DNA from: Linyphia triangularis
Lineage: Eukaryota; Arthropoda; Arachnida; Araneae; Linyphiidae
Direction of reading: 5' to 3'
DNA: 64,000 nt
Assembly (NCBI GenBank): GCA_963978545.1
Contig: OZ021732.1
Span: forward strand, 23,319,688-23,383,687
Under the pieces are notes generated by a model, which was given only the letters and a program-made list of their open reading frames with translations, was not told the DNA's origin and ran no database searches. Of the stretch, positions 34,901 through 43,575 are shown piece by piece; position 1 is the stretch's first letter, and the number at the start of each line of letters is the position of its first letter. The position numbers and the translations under genes are program-made.

Positions 34901-37549
34901 TTGCATGAATTGCATTAAAATGGTTCATTAATGATTTACTTATACTGTACTGAACCTATTCTATAAAAAAAAAACTTTTATAGCATATGGAAGTTAATGA
35001 GTTTGTTCTTTGAAAAATTACTGTCAATTTCAATGGGTTTCTGCTTGTTTTTATTAGATGTATGGGTGTACAACAGCAACATGAGAATGTAGGAAAACCT
35101 GAAAATATTTGGTAATATAATTTTTTTTAACAAATCAATGAATTTTAAAATTTGATGGACGAAAAGGAATTTTAGTTGAAGGTGACAATTATAACTGCTA
35201 AATTATGCACTTTTATATTTTTGTATAAAAGACTTGATGATTGACTTTGCTTCGACATCAACTTATGTTTGGTGACAGTCATGATAGGTCAAAAATTGTT
35301 TAATAAATATCAGAAAAGTTAATTTCTTTCTAGGCTCTGTTACAGTAGTCCATAATTAGTGTGTTAGTTTTACTTTTTGAAATGTATTCTTATAAAAGTT
35401 CTTATAAATGAAAAAGTGAAAAATCCAAAAGCAATTTCCTTTAGAGAAAAAAAACTTTTTCTCCCTGTACGGTTGCCAATGACTAAAATTTTACTAATAA
35501 ATAGGAGGCTCCGCCCATTGCTCGCTAATCCTCATCTGAATAGTTCCATGAATGTCAAATGTTTGCTCATTATATGAATTTCTATCATATTGATTGGTTG
35601 TATAGCATATGGATTGATTGTATAGCAACTGGTGTTGATTTATTTAAAAGAAAAATTTATGCTGTTTATTATTTTATTGATTTAAGGTAAAAAGTTAAGT
35701 ATTAATGTTGCATTCTTTTTTATAATTTAAATGTCTACTGATTTGGTGGTGTGTTTTTTAATTTTATATTTATATTGAAAACTGTACTTTGCATTTATTA
35801 GAATTTTTTAATTAAATAACTTCCACCTAATTTAAGAAAAAAGCATTTTGATAATTTCTGATTTAATTATAAAATTGAAGATAGAAGCATTTGTAAAAGT
35901 GACCTTTTTGAGACAGTAATAGCCCACAAAATTTGATAGAATGCGTTGACAGAGTGGCCACAAAACATGGAAATCAGGGAAATGTCAGGGATCTTTCTTA
36001 TTCTGGAAAAAATCAGGGAACTTTTTAAAATTTCATGAAAATCAGGGAAATTTTGTTTTGTTTAAGGCACGTTTATCCATATTTTGATGCTATTTACCCG
36101 GTGATTTGTGGTGGTAATCGTTAGAAGTTTAATGTTGCGGAATAATTTAAAATTTTCGTTACCAGATAAACTATTTAAAAAAAAAAAAAATTGCATATGA
36201 TCTCTTTAGCATACATGTTCTATTTGATCAAGATGTTTAGACATCTGGAAAACCTAAGAAAATTGGGGAAATTTGAAAATAAAAGTTTGCCCTAAAATCA
36301 GGGAATATTTTAGAAATCTGTCAGGGAAATCAGGGAACTTTTTTTCCCGAATTTTGTGGCCACCCTGATTGACATCGAAGTTATCTGCCAAATTTCAGTC
36401 CGATTGGATTATGGCAAATGAGTTAGCCACCCTCTCCCAAATATACAATATCGAAGTTAATATGAAGGATTTAAAAATAGCTCGAAAGCAGATGTTTTTC
36501 GCAACAATCAACATTGTCAGTGCAATGGTGGTGCATGTCATTAAAAATTAAATTTTAGGGACTATGGACATTGAAATCCATAAAATATCACTGCTCTAAT
36601 AAATTAAATGAAAACATTGATTAAATTATTTAATTATATGTTTGCCGATAGCGTGATTGTATCTAAATTTTCACATGGAGAAAAAACACTGCATATTAAG
36701 CAGTATTTGTAATTAAGCCATCATAGTGAATCAGGAGACAATTTAATCAACAAGAATTTTGTATTATTATTTGGTGAAAGTTTCAATATGACGAAACAAG
36801 AAAAACAAGTGGATATTCACATCCGATATTGGCCTAATAACCACATACTTCTTATTTTACTTTTTTTTTATGGAACATAGTACTGCTTCTGATATACTGG
36901 AAGTTTTTTTTTTTTTTTCTTTTATTGTAACCTCAAAAACATTTTTTGTATTTACTCGATTTGGGCATGCACTGTTCGCCAATTTAAAAAAAAATTGAAT
37001 TTTAATTGTATTTATTTGGATAACGCATCTCTGAAAAATCCTTTAGTTTTTTTCTCCTTCAAGTGTACTAACCATGATTAAGAGGTTTCAGAAACTGCTT
37101 ATTAAACTTACATATCTGAAGTATCAAAACACCAAAATAAAAATATATTTATGAAATTTTTTTTTTCTTAACTAAATCTATAACTTTAAAATAAAACCAG
37201 AAAATTATTTAAAGGGTTATACAAAAAAATTTGAAGACTAGTAACCTTGAATCTAAATACACTTGTAGGAGGAAGTAGCAATGGTGGTGATTTGCTTCAA
37301 GACAAGGAAAGAAAAACTGGAAGCCCTGGTGGCAGCGATTCCGAAGTGGCTAGCCAACGGAGTCTTCGCAGAATTGCCAATCCAGTGGATTGTGGTGCCG
37401 GAAGCAGTGGTAGTGACCGTAGTGCCAACACTAATGTTACCCAAGATGTTTCCAGATTGGATACAATACCTAAAGAACTTGCTGGTAGTTCTCAATCTTT
37501 TAGAGCCGCTATGGGAAATCCTTGTGAATATTTTGTGAATGTTATATAG
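11913..37549 (+). CDS. dsh: Dishevelled, segment polarity protein (Wnt pathway scaffold)
   Basis: Cytoplasmic scaffold that couples Frizzled to beta-catenin stabilisation and to planar cell polarity. Sixteen coding exons: 11913-12079, 15844-15913, 16008-16141, 16622-16695, 16782-16844, 18796-18967, 20503-20596, 25645-25714, 26420-26507, 26609-26737, 27397-27536, 31964-32044, 32133-32267, 32977-33144, 34299-34532, 37269-37549. All introns are GT-AG, all phases agree, and the total is 2,100 nt (699 residues plus stop), close to fly dsh (about 620) and vertebrate DVL (about 670-740). Domains in order: DIX about 5-83, basic run about 241-253, PDZ about 274-363, conserved [18 protein letters not shown] about 370-388, DEP about 437-525, a Pro-rich segment, and the family tail [13 protein letters not shown]. 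The start codon has a strong ACCATGG context after a splice acceptor, so at least one 5' noncoding exon lies upstream. No frameshift or missing motif was seen. Introns are loaded with transposons, none disturbing a splice site. Confidence 0.96.
12543..13853 (+). mobile_element. piggyBac-family transposon, internally deleted, in dsh intron 1
   Basis: The hallmark piggyBac target TTAA flanks both ends (12539-12542, 13854-13857). Terminal inverted repeats are CCCTTATGTTAGTAACC and the complement of GGTTACTAACACAAGGG. Subterminal inverted copies of a TAGCAACC-GGTACC motif occur at about 12578-12596 and 13650-13668. At 1,311 bp it is about half the usual autonomous length, because the N-terminal and most of the catalytic coding region is missing. 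It sits 463 bases into dsh intron 1, in the same orientation as dsh. Confidence 0.95.
12898..13537 (+). pseudogene. piggyBac transposase C-terminal fragment
   Basis: The upstream frame reads [19 protein letters not shown], the family LLSTMH segment. After a frameshift near 12975 the main frame continues [20 protein letters not shown], containing the third catalytic Asp context (GVDTMDQM). A helical segment with [13 protein letters not shown] follows, then the Cys-rich domain near the end ([19 protein letters not shown], then VKCQI), which binds the terminal repeats. Residues carrying the first two catalytic Asp are absent, so it cannot be an active transposase. The C-terminal 188-codon frame is still open, suggesting the deletion is not ancient. 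Confidence 0.92.
13858..15843 (+). other. Rest of dsh intron 1
   Basis: Apart from the MITE at 14309-14678 this is AT-rich intron. The exon 2 acceptor is TTTTCTCAATGTAG. No nested gene was recognised. Confidence 0.6.
14309..14678 (-). mobile_element. MITE with CAGGGTTCCCAC ends, copy C (dsh intron 1)
   Basis: Inverted relative to copies A and B. Ends are CAGGGTTTCCAC and GTGGGAACCCTG, with 5-bp flanking repeat TGGGA (14304-14308, 14679-14683). The 94-codon frame starting at 14382 is an accidental translation of the element. Confidence 0.87.
18523..18705 (+). mobile_element. tRNA-derived SINE, copy 2 (dsh intron 5)
   Basis: The best-preserved copy: tRNA-like head GCCGACC...TAGTGGTTAGCG with box B GGTTCGAGTCC, body containing TTTCGGCGCATTATAGCC, and tail ACAACCAACCAACC. 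A perfect 14-bp duplication TATTTATGTTTCAG flanks it (18509-18522, 18706-18719). It lies about 90 bases upstream of the dsh exon 6 acceptor. Confidence 0.95.
18968..20502 (+). other. dsh intron 6, no other feature seen
   Basis: AT-rich intron with long A/T runs. Short frames here (19785-19982, 20010-20204) lack motifs and are judged accidental. Confidence 0.6.
20625..21014. mobile_element. 390-bp MITE with CAGGGATG ends (dsh intron 7)
   Basis: Ends CAGGGATGCCAG and, inverted, CAGGGATGAGAG, with a 6-bp direct repeat TACATT at 20619-20624 and 21015-21020. The interior repeats TTTCCTCC runs. Insertion is 28 bases downstream of the exon 7 donor, leaving GTAAGT intact. The ends resemble hAT MITEs. 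Confidence 0.75.
21026..21825 (+). other. dsh intron 7 segment with long poly-T tract
   Basis: Two long T runs (about 21030-21076) and unremarkable intron. ACAGTAAAACCCCGATTAAG at 21608 resembles a pogo/Tigger terminus, but no partner end was identified. Confidence 0.4.
21826..22928. repeat. Fold-back array: two nested inverted pairs of one repeat unit
   Basis: Four copies of a 110-170 bp unit around GAGTCCATAAAAATATCTAG. Two are direct (from 21826 and 22150) and two inverted (ending 22716 and 22928). The outer pair is identical over 32 bp (21826-21857 against 22897-22928). The inner pair is identical over 33 bp (22152-22184 against 22682-22714) with an extended imperfect match. Similarity of the outer arms continues beyond these limits into 21780-21825 and, past the LINE insertion, 23589-23640. 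The 107- and 100-codon minus-strand frames here are repeat translation. Confidence 0.85.
22946..23588 (+). mobile_element. 5'-truncated non-LTR retrotransposon (jockey/R1-like), 3' end
   Basis: The 12-bp target duplication AATGACAAATGA flanks it (22934-22945, 23589-23600). The 3' end is a short ACAACAACAA tail rather than poly-A, and the insert contains only the C-terminal RNase H region. These are marks of target-primed reverse transcription with 5' truncation. The first 20 bases (22946-22965) are filler-like. It inserted into the right arm of the fold-back array, so it is younger than the array. Confidence 0.92.
22966..23550 (+). pseudogene. RNase H C-terminal fragment of a LINE reverse transcriptase
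   Basis: A continuous open frame of 194 codons ending TGA at 23548. It begins inside RNase H ([16 protein letters not shown], with the Asp of the SDSRSS motif) and continues [20 protein letters not shown] (the GNExAD motif). It then has a CCHC-like tail, [20 protein letters not shown], and ends [11 protein letters not shown]. This tail is typical of arthropod jockey/R1-type elements and, to my recollection, especially spider ones. It has no start codon of its own and no reverse transcriptase domain. Confidence 0.9.
23786..25082 (-). mobile_element. Tc1/mariner element, degraded (dsh intron 7)
   Basis: The left end is CAGTCCTTCACAAAAGTTTAG after a TA. The right end, inverted, is CATACCTCAAAAGTTTAGGC. 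The size, about 1.3 kb, is normal for Tc1. The minus strand encodes transposase remnants, described separately. The right TA is not perfectly preserved, so that boundary is good to a few bases. Confidence 0.85.
24075..24835 (-). pseudogene. Tc1-like DD34E transposase remnant
   Basis: Minus-strand frames contain [17 protein letters not shown] (the GRPR hook between the two helix-turn-helix motifs), then [16 protein letters not shown] catalytic block LDNVSIHTS follows near 24306, then [24 protein letters not shown] sequence (24200-24260), the SPDLNPIE signature with N-C substitutions, and a C-terminal [11 protein letters not shown] helix. Several stops and frame changes break it; it is inactive. 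Confidence 0.85.
25083..25644 (+). other. Remainder of dsh intron 7
   Basis: No element or gene recognised. The exon 8 acceptor is TTTTTTTCTTTTGTAG. Confidence 0.6.
25645..27536 (+). other. dsh: dsh exons 8-11: PDZ domain and post-PDZ motif
   Basis: Residues 259-400. The PDZ carboxylate-binding loop is FLGI (the GLGF equivalent) in [11 protein letters not shown]. It is followed by [20 protein letters not shown] and the helix [11 protein letters not shown], ending [10 protein letters not shown]. The PDZ binds the Frizzled internal KTXXXW motif and other partners. The [18 protein letters not shown] stretch after it is nearly invariant in the family. Confidence 0.95.
27780..28310 (-). repeat. 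Decayed relatives of the 141-bp repeat (dsh intron 11), part 1
   Basis: On the minus strand this reads as diverged monomers of the 40.8-42.7 kb array: GGAATGTTTGACCCTTTTC followed by TTAAATTTGGTTAATAAAG (27850-27890), and again GGAACGTTTCAACCCATTTC and TTAAAATTGGTTAATCG (28185-28225). It is more diverged than the main array. Confidence 0.65.
28312..28860. repeat. Duplicated 170-200 bp segment with CCGCGAATT motifs
   Basis: Segments 28312-28512 and 28691-28860 both start CATACATGTGATTC, then CCGCGAATT and GCGGAAATC. Both end in GAAATCG, TTTGAAAAGTC and CCTTCATTCCC blocks. They are tandem or separately inserted copies of one unit. The same TACATGTGATT-like sequence recurs at 31252-31268. Confidence 0.7.
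28934..28976 (+). repeat. Poly-T tract of 43
   Basis: An uninterrupted T run inside dsh intron 11. It may be the poly-A tail of a minus-strand retroinsertion, but no body was recognised to its left. Confidence 0.8.
29077..30982. mobile_element. 1.9-kb element with CAGGGTGTCCAG terminal repeats (dsh intron 11)
   Basis: Perfect 12-bp inverted termini CAGGGTGTCCAG/CTGGACACCCTG, flanked by the direct repeat TATTA (29072-29076, 30983-30987; the core could equally be TA). No transposase domain is readable. The middle third (29420-30080) carries about six degenerate GCTATCGCCGA and ATTTACGTTG blocks spaced 85-230 bp. Confidence 0.8.
31260..31600 (-). repeat. Decayed 141-bp-repeat element, part 2, with the family 5' end
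   Basis: On the minus strand it begins ACTAGCTGAATACTTGTG (31595 downward), matching ACTAGCTGAATACCCGTG at 40470. It shares the block around CAAAAGACATTCATGTATTC (31515-31545 versus 40520-40545), then GGAACGTTTTGATC. Together with 27780-28310 it looks like one minus-strand copy split by later insertions. Confidence 0.75.
31964..33144 (+). other. dsh: dsh exons 12-14: DEP domain
   Basis: Residues 401-528. The Ser/Thr-rich linker in exon 12 ([17 protein letters not shown]) leads to the DEP domain in exons 13-14: [46 protein letters not shown] and [18 protein letters not shown] docks Dsh to Frizzled and the membrane and is needed for planar polarity signalling. Confidence 0.95.
32268..32976 (+). 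other. dsh intron 13, no other feature seen
   Basis: Contains a 25-base A tract near 32450; otherwise unremarkable. The exon 14 acceptor is TTTTGATTTTTTTAG. Confidence 0.6.
33145..34298 (+). other. dsh intron 14, no other feature seen
   Basis: Short frames at 33507-33716 and 34070-34252 have no motifs and are not flanked by usable splice signals in dsh phase. Confidence 0.6.
35950..36367. mobile_element. MITE with CAGGGTGGCCACAAAA ends (dsh intron 15)
   Basis: The left end is CAGAGTGGCCACAAAA and the right end, inverted, CAGGGTGGCCACAAAA. Many internal TCAGGGAAAT units, direct near both ends. TTGAC adjoins both ends as a likely 5-bp duplication, with one base of ambiguity. A 130-bp element at 40249-40378 has related termini. 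Confidence 0.78.
36368..37268 (+). other. dsh intron 15 right part, no other feature seen
   Basis: AT-rich intron; the frame at 36369-36551 has no motif. The exon 16 acceptor is AATACACTTGTAG, a weaker pyrimidine tract than the other introns have. Confidence 0.55.
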
Positions 37550-38295
37550 TGTATTTTCATTATTTTGGGCTTGAAGCTTTCATTGGAAATTGCTCTTCAT
37601 CTGAATTTTAATATTTATTTTTTAATTTTCTCTAATCATCACTGTATTGAATTTTGTTTGTGTTTACGTTTCAGATTTCTTTCTTATTGATCTCAAAATT
37701 ATATCAACTTTGTTTTGAATGCTTGAATTTGTATATTTTATTTTTCTAATGCTTTTTAGATAAGTTGATTTTATAGACTTTTAAATATTTGCTATAGATT
37801 TATTTAATTTTATTCAACTTATAGAAGCATCATTTTTTTTTTTTTAATTTGTAAATTAAGCTATTATGGAAGCATTTAAAATGTGACGTTTAAGTAACAT
37901 GAGGTAACTTATAAAGATGTATGTAAATAGCAACTACATATTTTTATTTTAAGATTATTTTTCATGGAGGAAATATACAATCATGATTGCATAAAAAGTT
38001 CTTGTTTTTATTCAGTTTACTCCATTATTAACCATTTTTGATAAACTTTTGTGTTCAATTTGTGAAGTTAAATCTTCTTAGAATTTAATATTTTTGAAAA
38101 ATAGGGATATAAATTTGCTTTAGTTTTCAAACTCATGACTTTTAATATTAATTTATTTGTTGTAGGTATTTTAATATCTTGAAAACAAAATTTTCAATTA
38201 ACATTTGTCTATAAATCTTAGACTTGACAAATGTTGCCTTTAAGTTTGGTGATTTAAAATTATTTTTTATTAATAAAACAGTTTTTCAATGAATA
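37550..38295 (+). other. dsh: dsh 3' untranslated region (predicted)
   Basis: AT-rich sequence after the TAG stop. The first good polyadenylation hexamer AATAAA is at 38272-38277, followed by a T-rich GATCTTGTTCC element. Further AATAAA hexamers (for example near 39043) would allow a longer isoform. Confidence 0.55.
38272..38277 (+). terminator. dsh: Candidate dsh polyadenylation signal
   Basis: AATAAA with a downstream GT/T-rich stretch at 38310-38335, 723 bases after the dsh stop. Chosen because it is the first hexamer with a downstream element; transcript data would be needed to rank it against later ones. Confidence 0.4.
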
Positions 38296-40190
38296 GTGCT
38301 TAAAATGATCTTGTTCCATTTTTTTTTTTTTTTTAATAATAATTTTCTTGGTCAAATTTATATTTTATTTTACAGTCAGTATTAGATTGGTCTATGTTTG
38401 TAGTTACTGTTCTTTTACTTTTTACATTTTACTGTTCATTTAATTAATATTGTTTATGGAAAAAGTGTGCTTTGTAAATTTCTTTTCTTCATGCATATGC
38501 AAACTTCTTTTTCATGCTGCTTAACATAGTTGAGGATGATATATTGGAGTACCGCTTCTCGGACAAAGGGATTGTGTAACTTTCAAGTCTTCAACAAGGA
38601 AAATCTTTTGATATATCAGTTTTCAAGTCCAAGTATTGACTTGTACAGTTCATAACCATTTGTATCGTTAATAGCGTCTTTTCAGTGATGTACTTATTGT
38701 TTATTTTTCATTGTAAGTATCCGTTAAAAGCTGAAATGCATTGAATTGATATTTTAAAATACAGCTAATTTTGATATAAAATCTATTTTTAGTTTTGTTG
38801 TGTATTAACTTTTTTGTTGTGAATGTGCTCATAATTGAATTGAACTTAGATCAACTTAATGCTAATTTAAAGTCTAACTTAAACTTTAATGTGTTTTTTT
38901 TCCTTCAGTTAAAATATGGCTTGTTTTTGCTTGTACTTATGTTCTCAAACCTTCATAAAGTAACATAGTTTTCAAAGGCAATGAATATATATTTTTTAAA
39001 CTTTTTTGTGCAGTTTTTTAAAATACAATTATTAATAATGATCAATAAATTGCAAAAAAAGTATTTAAAAATTGTATGACCAAAATTGATTTTTCAAACT
39101 TGGTTTTTTCTGAAACTGACTCTTGCATATTAACAAAAATATTTCTCAAAATATTACGTTCAATATCAGGTTGTTTAGGAAGGCTTTTATTTTTACCATA
39201 ATCTATAAGAAAATGAGCTTATGTGTTGCATATCACATTGGTCAATTGATTACTCGTTCAAAGTCAAAATAATAAAATCTTTAATATCTATGCTAATCTT
39301 AAGTTTCTCAGATCCTCAAAAATTCAACTTCCACTTTATATTTTACCTAATCAAATGTTTTATAGAGAAAAAGATATGTGCATTTAGTATATATGCATAT
39401 TGTATGATTTTATTTTAAAAATAATAATAAGGATTTAAAATAAAAATTTCAATGTTTGAAAATCAATTGAGTTCCACTTTATTGAATTATGCAATTTCAG
39501 CTTTTCTTTTTTCATAATGTAAAAAATAATACTTTAGTTTATTTGCCAATAGGGAATCATTACTGCAGATTTTATTAGTGGGCAGTTGTACTTTAAAAAA
39601 AATTTGCAAGGTAATAAAAAGATATCATCTATCACCATATCAAGCCAGACTGAAAAATGTATTATGTATAATTGAAAATAACAATTGTTACAAATTCCTG
39701 CAATATTTTCTAAATTATGTAAATTTACTTTGCCTGTCTAGTCAATAAGCACTTCTTTTATTCTTTTTAATATTGGTTACTCCGAGTAAAATAAAAATAT
39801 AAAAGTTTTAAGAATGCAATTTTAAAATTAAACTGTCTTTGTAAGCAGATATATTTTCCAAAGAAATCTGTGCAATGTGAATGTTTTCTAGGGGCACTGT
39901 AAATATTGCAAACAATTTTTTAATGCCATCTTTTGCTTGTGTAGTTATAATTTTTGTTGGTTTTTTGAATCGGTAATAAGTTAGAAGTATTACTGTTTTT
40001 GTCCATATTTTTGCATTTATTTTAATGTCATATTTTCGTGAAGCCCAACATTTTGTTGCTTAATTATACATCTTTGTAGGTATGTGTAACATTGGAAAGT
40101 GGCATTTATATAATAATAAAAACTAGAAAACAATTGTTTCTTTGTTATAACAATGTCTTTAATCAGAGATAATTTTTTATTATTCAATAC
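38296..40190. other. Intergenic or alternative dsh 3' UTR, no gene seen
   Basis: Very AT-rich with no recognisable exon. At 40192-40240 a fragment starting ACTAGCTGTGCGGACACG looks like a short 5' relic of the repeat family whose full copy begins at 40470. Confidence 0.5.
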
Positions 40191-40248
40191 TAGCTGTGCG
40201 GACACGCATTGCTGGGTTCCCATTGTAGTATATATTTCTTTAAATAAT

Positions 40249-40378
40249 ATAGGGTGGCCAGCATAGAAGAAGAATCAGATTATTTTCAAAAGAGAAGTTT
40301 GGAATTGAAATTACGCTGAACAATCTGAAGCGCTAGTACACTTTAAGTCTGGAATCTCTTTTACGATGGTCACCCTGA
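40249..40378. mobile_element. 130-bp MITE with AGGGTGGCCA-type ends
   Basis: Left ATAGGGTGGCCA; right, inverted, TCAGGGTGACCA. Direct repeat ATAAT at 40244-40248 and 40379-40383. Ends are related to the element at 35950-36367. Confidence 0.65.
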
Positions 40379-40469
40379 ATAATTATTAGAAAATAAACTT
40401 TTGTCTAGCAGTTAGTCGCTTGGGGGACAAATGTCCCCCAAATTCAAATTTTCGTGTTTATACCATTAA

Positions 40470-42764
40470 ACTAGCTGAATACCCGTGCTGCGCTACGAAA
40501 TTTTACCATTAGCATTTTAGCGATCAAAAGACATTCATGTATTCTACACTTCAGACGTTTGCCCCCATTTCGATCCCGACAAATTGATTTATCAAAATAG
40601 GAACTTTCTTTTGTTGATATTTTAAACGAAATTTATAATTGTGAATAGTAAATTCGAATACTTTATTGTGTTTATGTTTGCTCTTAGTTCTAAATTTCAA
40701 AGTAGTAGCTGTATTGGAATTGAGACATTAAATTAATCCTCGTATAGTTTCAATGATGCATCGACTTTTCATCCCTTAAAAATTCGTTAATCGTTATTGG
40801 AATGACTTATTTTTTTAACATTTGCCCTTTTAACATTTGCACCAAATATCAGAAACATGACTACATTGGAAGAGGAACATTTGGATATCCATCGTTTGGA
40901 ACATTTAACCCCTTTTCGACCCCTTAAAGTTGGTTAATCGAGAACGGAATAGCTTACTTTTTCTATGTTTACTCTTTTTTGACATTTGTACCAATTTTTC
41001 GAGTTGTGACCAAATGGGAAGTGGGACATTCGAATATCCCTAGTTTGGAACGTTTAACGCCTTTTGCAAACCTTAAGTGGGTTAATCCAGATTTGAATGG
41101 CTTACTTTTTCTACGTTTATCTTTATTGACATTCCTGCCAATTTTCAGAGTTGTGACTATATGGGAAGTGGGATATTCGAGTTTGGAATGTTTAACCCAT
41201 TTTCCACCCCTTAAAGTGGGTTAATCAAGCTCGGAATAGCTTAACTTTTCTATGTTTGTCTTTGTTGATATTTTTACCAATTTTTAGAGTTGTGACCATA
41301 TGGGAAGTGGTACATTCGAATATTCCTCGTTTGGAACGTTTAACCCCTTTTCCACCCGAGATCGGAATAGTTTACTTTTTTTGCGTTTGTCTTTATTGAT
41401 ATTCACACCAGTTTTCAGAGTTGTGACAATATGAGAAGTAGGACATTCGATTATATCGCTCGTTTGGAACGTTTAACCCCTTTTTGACCTCTTAAAGTGG
41501 GTTAATCGAGATCGGAATAGCTTACTTTTTCTAGGTTTACCATTGTTGACATTTGTACTAATTTTTAGAGTGGTACATTCGAATATCCCTCGTTTGGAAC
41601 GTTTAACCCATTTTAGACCCCTTAGAGTGGGTTAATAGAGATCGGAATAGCTTACTTTTGTTTTTGTTGATACTTGCATCAGTTTTCAGAGTTGTGACGA
41701 AATGGGAAGTAGGACATTCGAACATCACTCGTTTGGAACGTTTAACCCCTTTTCTACCCCTTAAAGTGGGTTAACCGAGATCGGATTAGCATGCTTTTTC
41801 TATGTTTAGCATTGTTGGTATTTAAGCCAATTTTCAAAATTGTGGCCATGTCGGAAGTGGGACATTCGAATATTCCTCGTTTGGAACGTTTAACCCCTTT
41901 TCCACCCCTTAAAGTGGGTAAATAGAGATCGGAATAGCTTACTTTTGCTTTTGTTGATACTTGCATCAGTTTTCAGAGTTATGACGAAATGGGAAGTAGG
42001 ACATTCGAATATCCCTCGTTTGGAACGTTTAACCCCTTTTCGACCTCTTAAAGGGGGTTAATCGAGATCGGAATAGCTTAATTTTTCTATGTTTGCTTAT
42101 GTCGACATTTGCACCAATTTTCAGAGTTGTGGACATGTGGTACATTCGAATATCCCTCGTTTGGAACGTTTAACCCCTTAAAGTGGGTTAACCGAGATCG
42201 GATTAGCATGCTTTTTCTTTGTTTAGAATTGTTGGTATTTAAGCCAATTTTCAAAATTGTGGCCATCTCGGAAGTGGGACATTCGAATGTTCCTCGTTTT
42301 GAACGTTTAACCCCTTTTCCACCCCTTAAAATGAGTTACTCGAGATCGGAATAGCTTACTTTTTATTCGTTTACCTTTATTGATATTCGCACCAATTTTT
42401 AGAGTTGTGACGAAATGAGAAGTAGGACATTCGAATATTCCTCGTTTGGAACGTTTAACCCCTTTTCGACCCCTTAAAGTGGGTTAATCGAGATCGGAAT
42501 AGCTTACTTTTTCTATGTTTACTATTGTTAATATTTGTACCAATTTTTAGAGTTGTGACCAAATGGAAAGTAGGATATTCGAATGTCCCTCGTTTGGAAC
42601 GTTTAATCCCTTTTCGACCCCTTAAAGTGGGTTAATCGAGATCGGAATAGCTTACTATTTTTACCATTGTTGATATTTGTGCCGATTTTCAGAGTTGTGA
42701 TTATGTGGGAAGTGGGAGAATTAGTGATGAGTGAGTGAGGGCTTTGCCTTATATATATAGAGAT
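40470..42764 (+). repeat. Element containing about 13 tandem copies of a 130-149 bp unit
   Basis: The non-tandem 5' part starts ACTAGCTGAATACCCGTG (40470). From about 40780 to 42715 monomers repeat the order GTTGTGACCAAATGGGAAGT, GGACATTCGAATATCCCTCG, TTTGGAACGTTTAACCCC, CCCTTAAAGTGGGTTAATCG, AGATCGGAATAGCTTACTTT. The GGAACGTTTAAC box occurs 13 times with spacings of 130-149 bp (mean about 141). The 3' end is GTGAGTGAGGGCTTTGCC followed by ATATATATAGAG. Several monomers are internally shortened. The short frames here (40979-41224, 41754-41966, 42109-42354) translate the repeat. Confidence 0.93.
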
Positions 42765-43488
42765 TCGTGACCAAATATCAAAGTGGGTATTTTAACTAAA
42801 AAAACAACATTATTGAACAGAATAAAGTAAAAATTAAAAAAATATATTTTTTAAATAACTTGAAGGGAAAAAAAATTAAGAATAAAAAACATATTATTGA
42901 AATGTACTTGATGAAGATTGATATTTATTTTTCAAATAGTTTTATAAAACAATAAGCAAAATCGCATTAAACATTATTGATAAAATTATTGTGAAAATAC
43001 AATTTTACATCTAAAATATTATAAAAATATCAAAAATGTCAATTATTGTCCTCTTAAACATCTGCACTATTTATATATATTTTAATCTGAATTAAATAGT
43101 CCTTGCAGACCCATTTGTCACAGTTTTTCATTTACAGTATTACTCGAAATCTAAAAAAAAAGTGAATTCGTGTAAAAAAAATTACTGCTGATAAATATAA
43201 TGTATCAGTCAAATTATATCATTAAAAATAACATGCCCCTATCCCAAAACATAAAAACTATCAAACTTTGATTAACTACCAAAATTAGAATGCAGGGTTG
43301 GTCGTTTGTGGAGGTTCAGTGTCGCCTGAGTATACAAGTGGAACTGAATGAATACACACAGAGAAACTTCAAGGTTAGATAGAGAGGTACTGGGACGGGC
43401 TTTGATCATGAGCTGCTATCTATCGAGAAATGAACGACTAACTAAGGGTTGAAAAAAATGTTCAATAGAACTTGAATAACTAAATAAC
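42765..43488. other. Intergenic, no gene seen
   Basis: A-rich, low-complexity sequence between the tandem array and the minus-strand exon's 3' end. Confidence 0.5.
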
Positions 43489-43494
43489 TTTATT
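43489..43494 (-). terminator. Candidate polyadenylation signal for the minus-strand exon
   Basis: AATAAA on the minus strand, 82 bases after the stop codon at 43576; the spacing is natural for a short 3' UTR. Confidence 0.55.
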
Positions 43495-43575
43495 ATACAC
43501 AGCACTTTAAACTTGATATTTCTGAGGTGCAGTCCACAATTAAATTTTGTTTCTGTTTTGGAATTTCAATGGCAT

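Larger units (their letters stand above)
34299..37549 (+). other. dsh: dsh exons 15-16: proline-rich tail and C-terminus
   Basis: Residues 529-699. Exon 15 has a Pro-rich segment ([15 protein letters not shown]) and an Asn/Tyr-rich region ([11 protein letters not shown]). Exon 16 is Gly/Ser-rich and ends [17 protein letters not shown], matching the conserved C-terminal peptide of Dishevelled proteins, which has been reported to bind their own PDZ. The stop codon is TAG at 37547. Confidence 0.93.

Noticed and set aside
37281..37538. 85-codon frame and a minus-strand 80-codon frame at 37253-37495
   Set aside because: Out-of-frame shadows of dsh exon 16, whose own frame carries the conserved C-terminal tail.
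40979..42354. Several 70-81 codon frames in the tandem array as genes
   Set aside because: They are translations of the repeated unit on both strands, with the same peptide recurring.
40780..42715. CRISPR array
   Set aside because: Repeat units are continuous with no unique spacers, in a eukaryotic intergenic region; it is a tandem satellite-like array.
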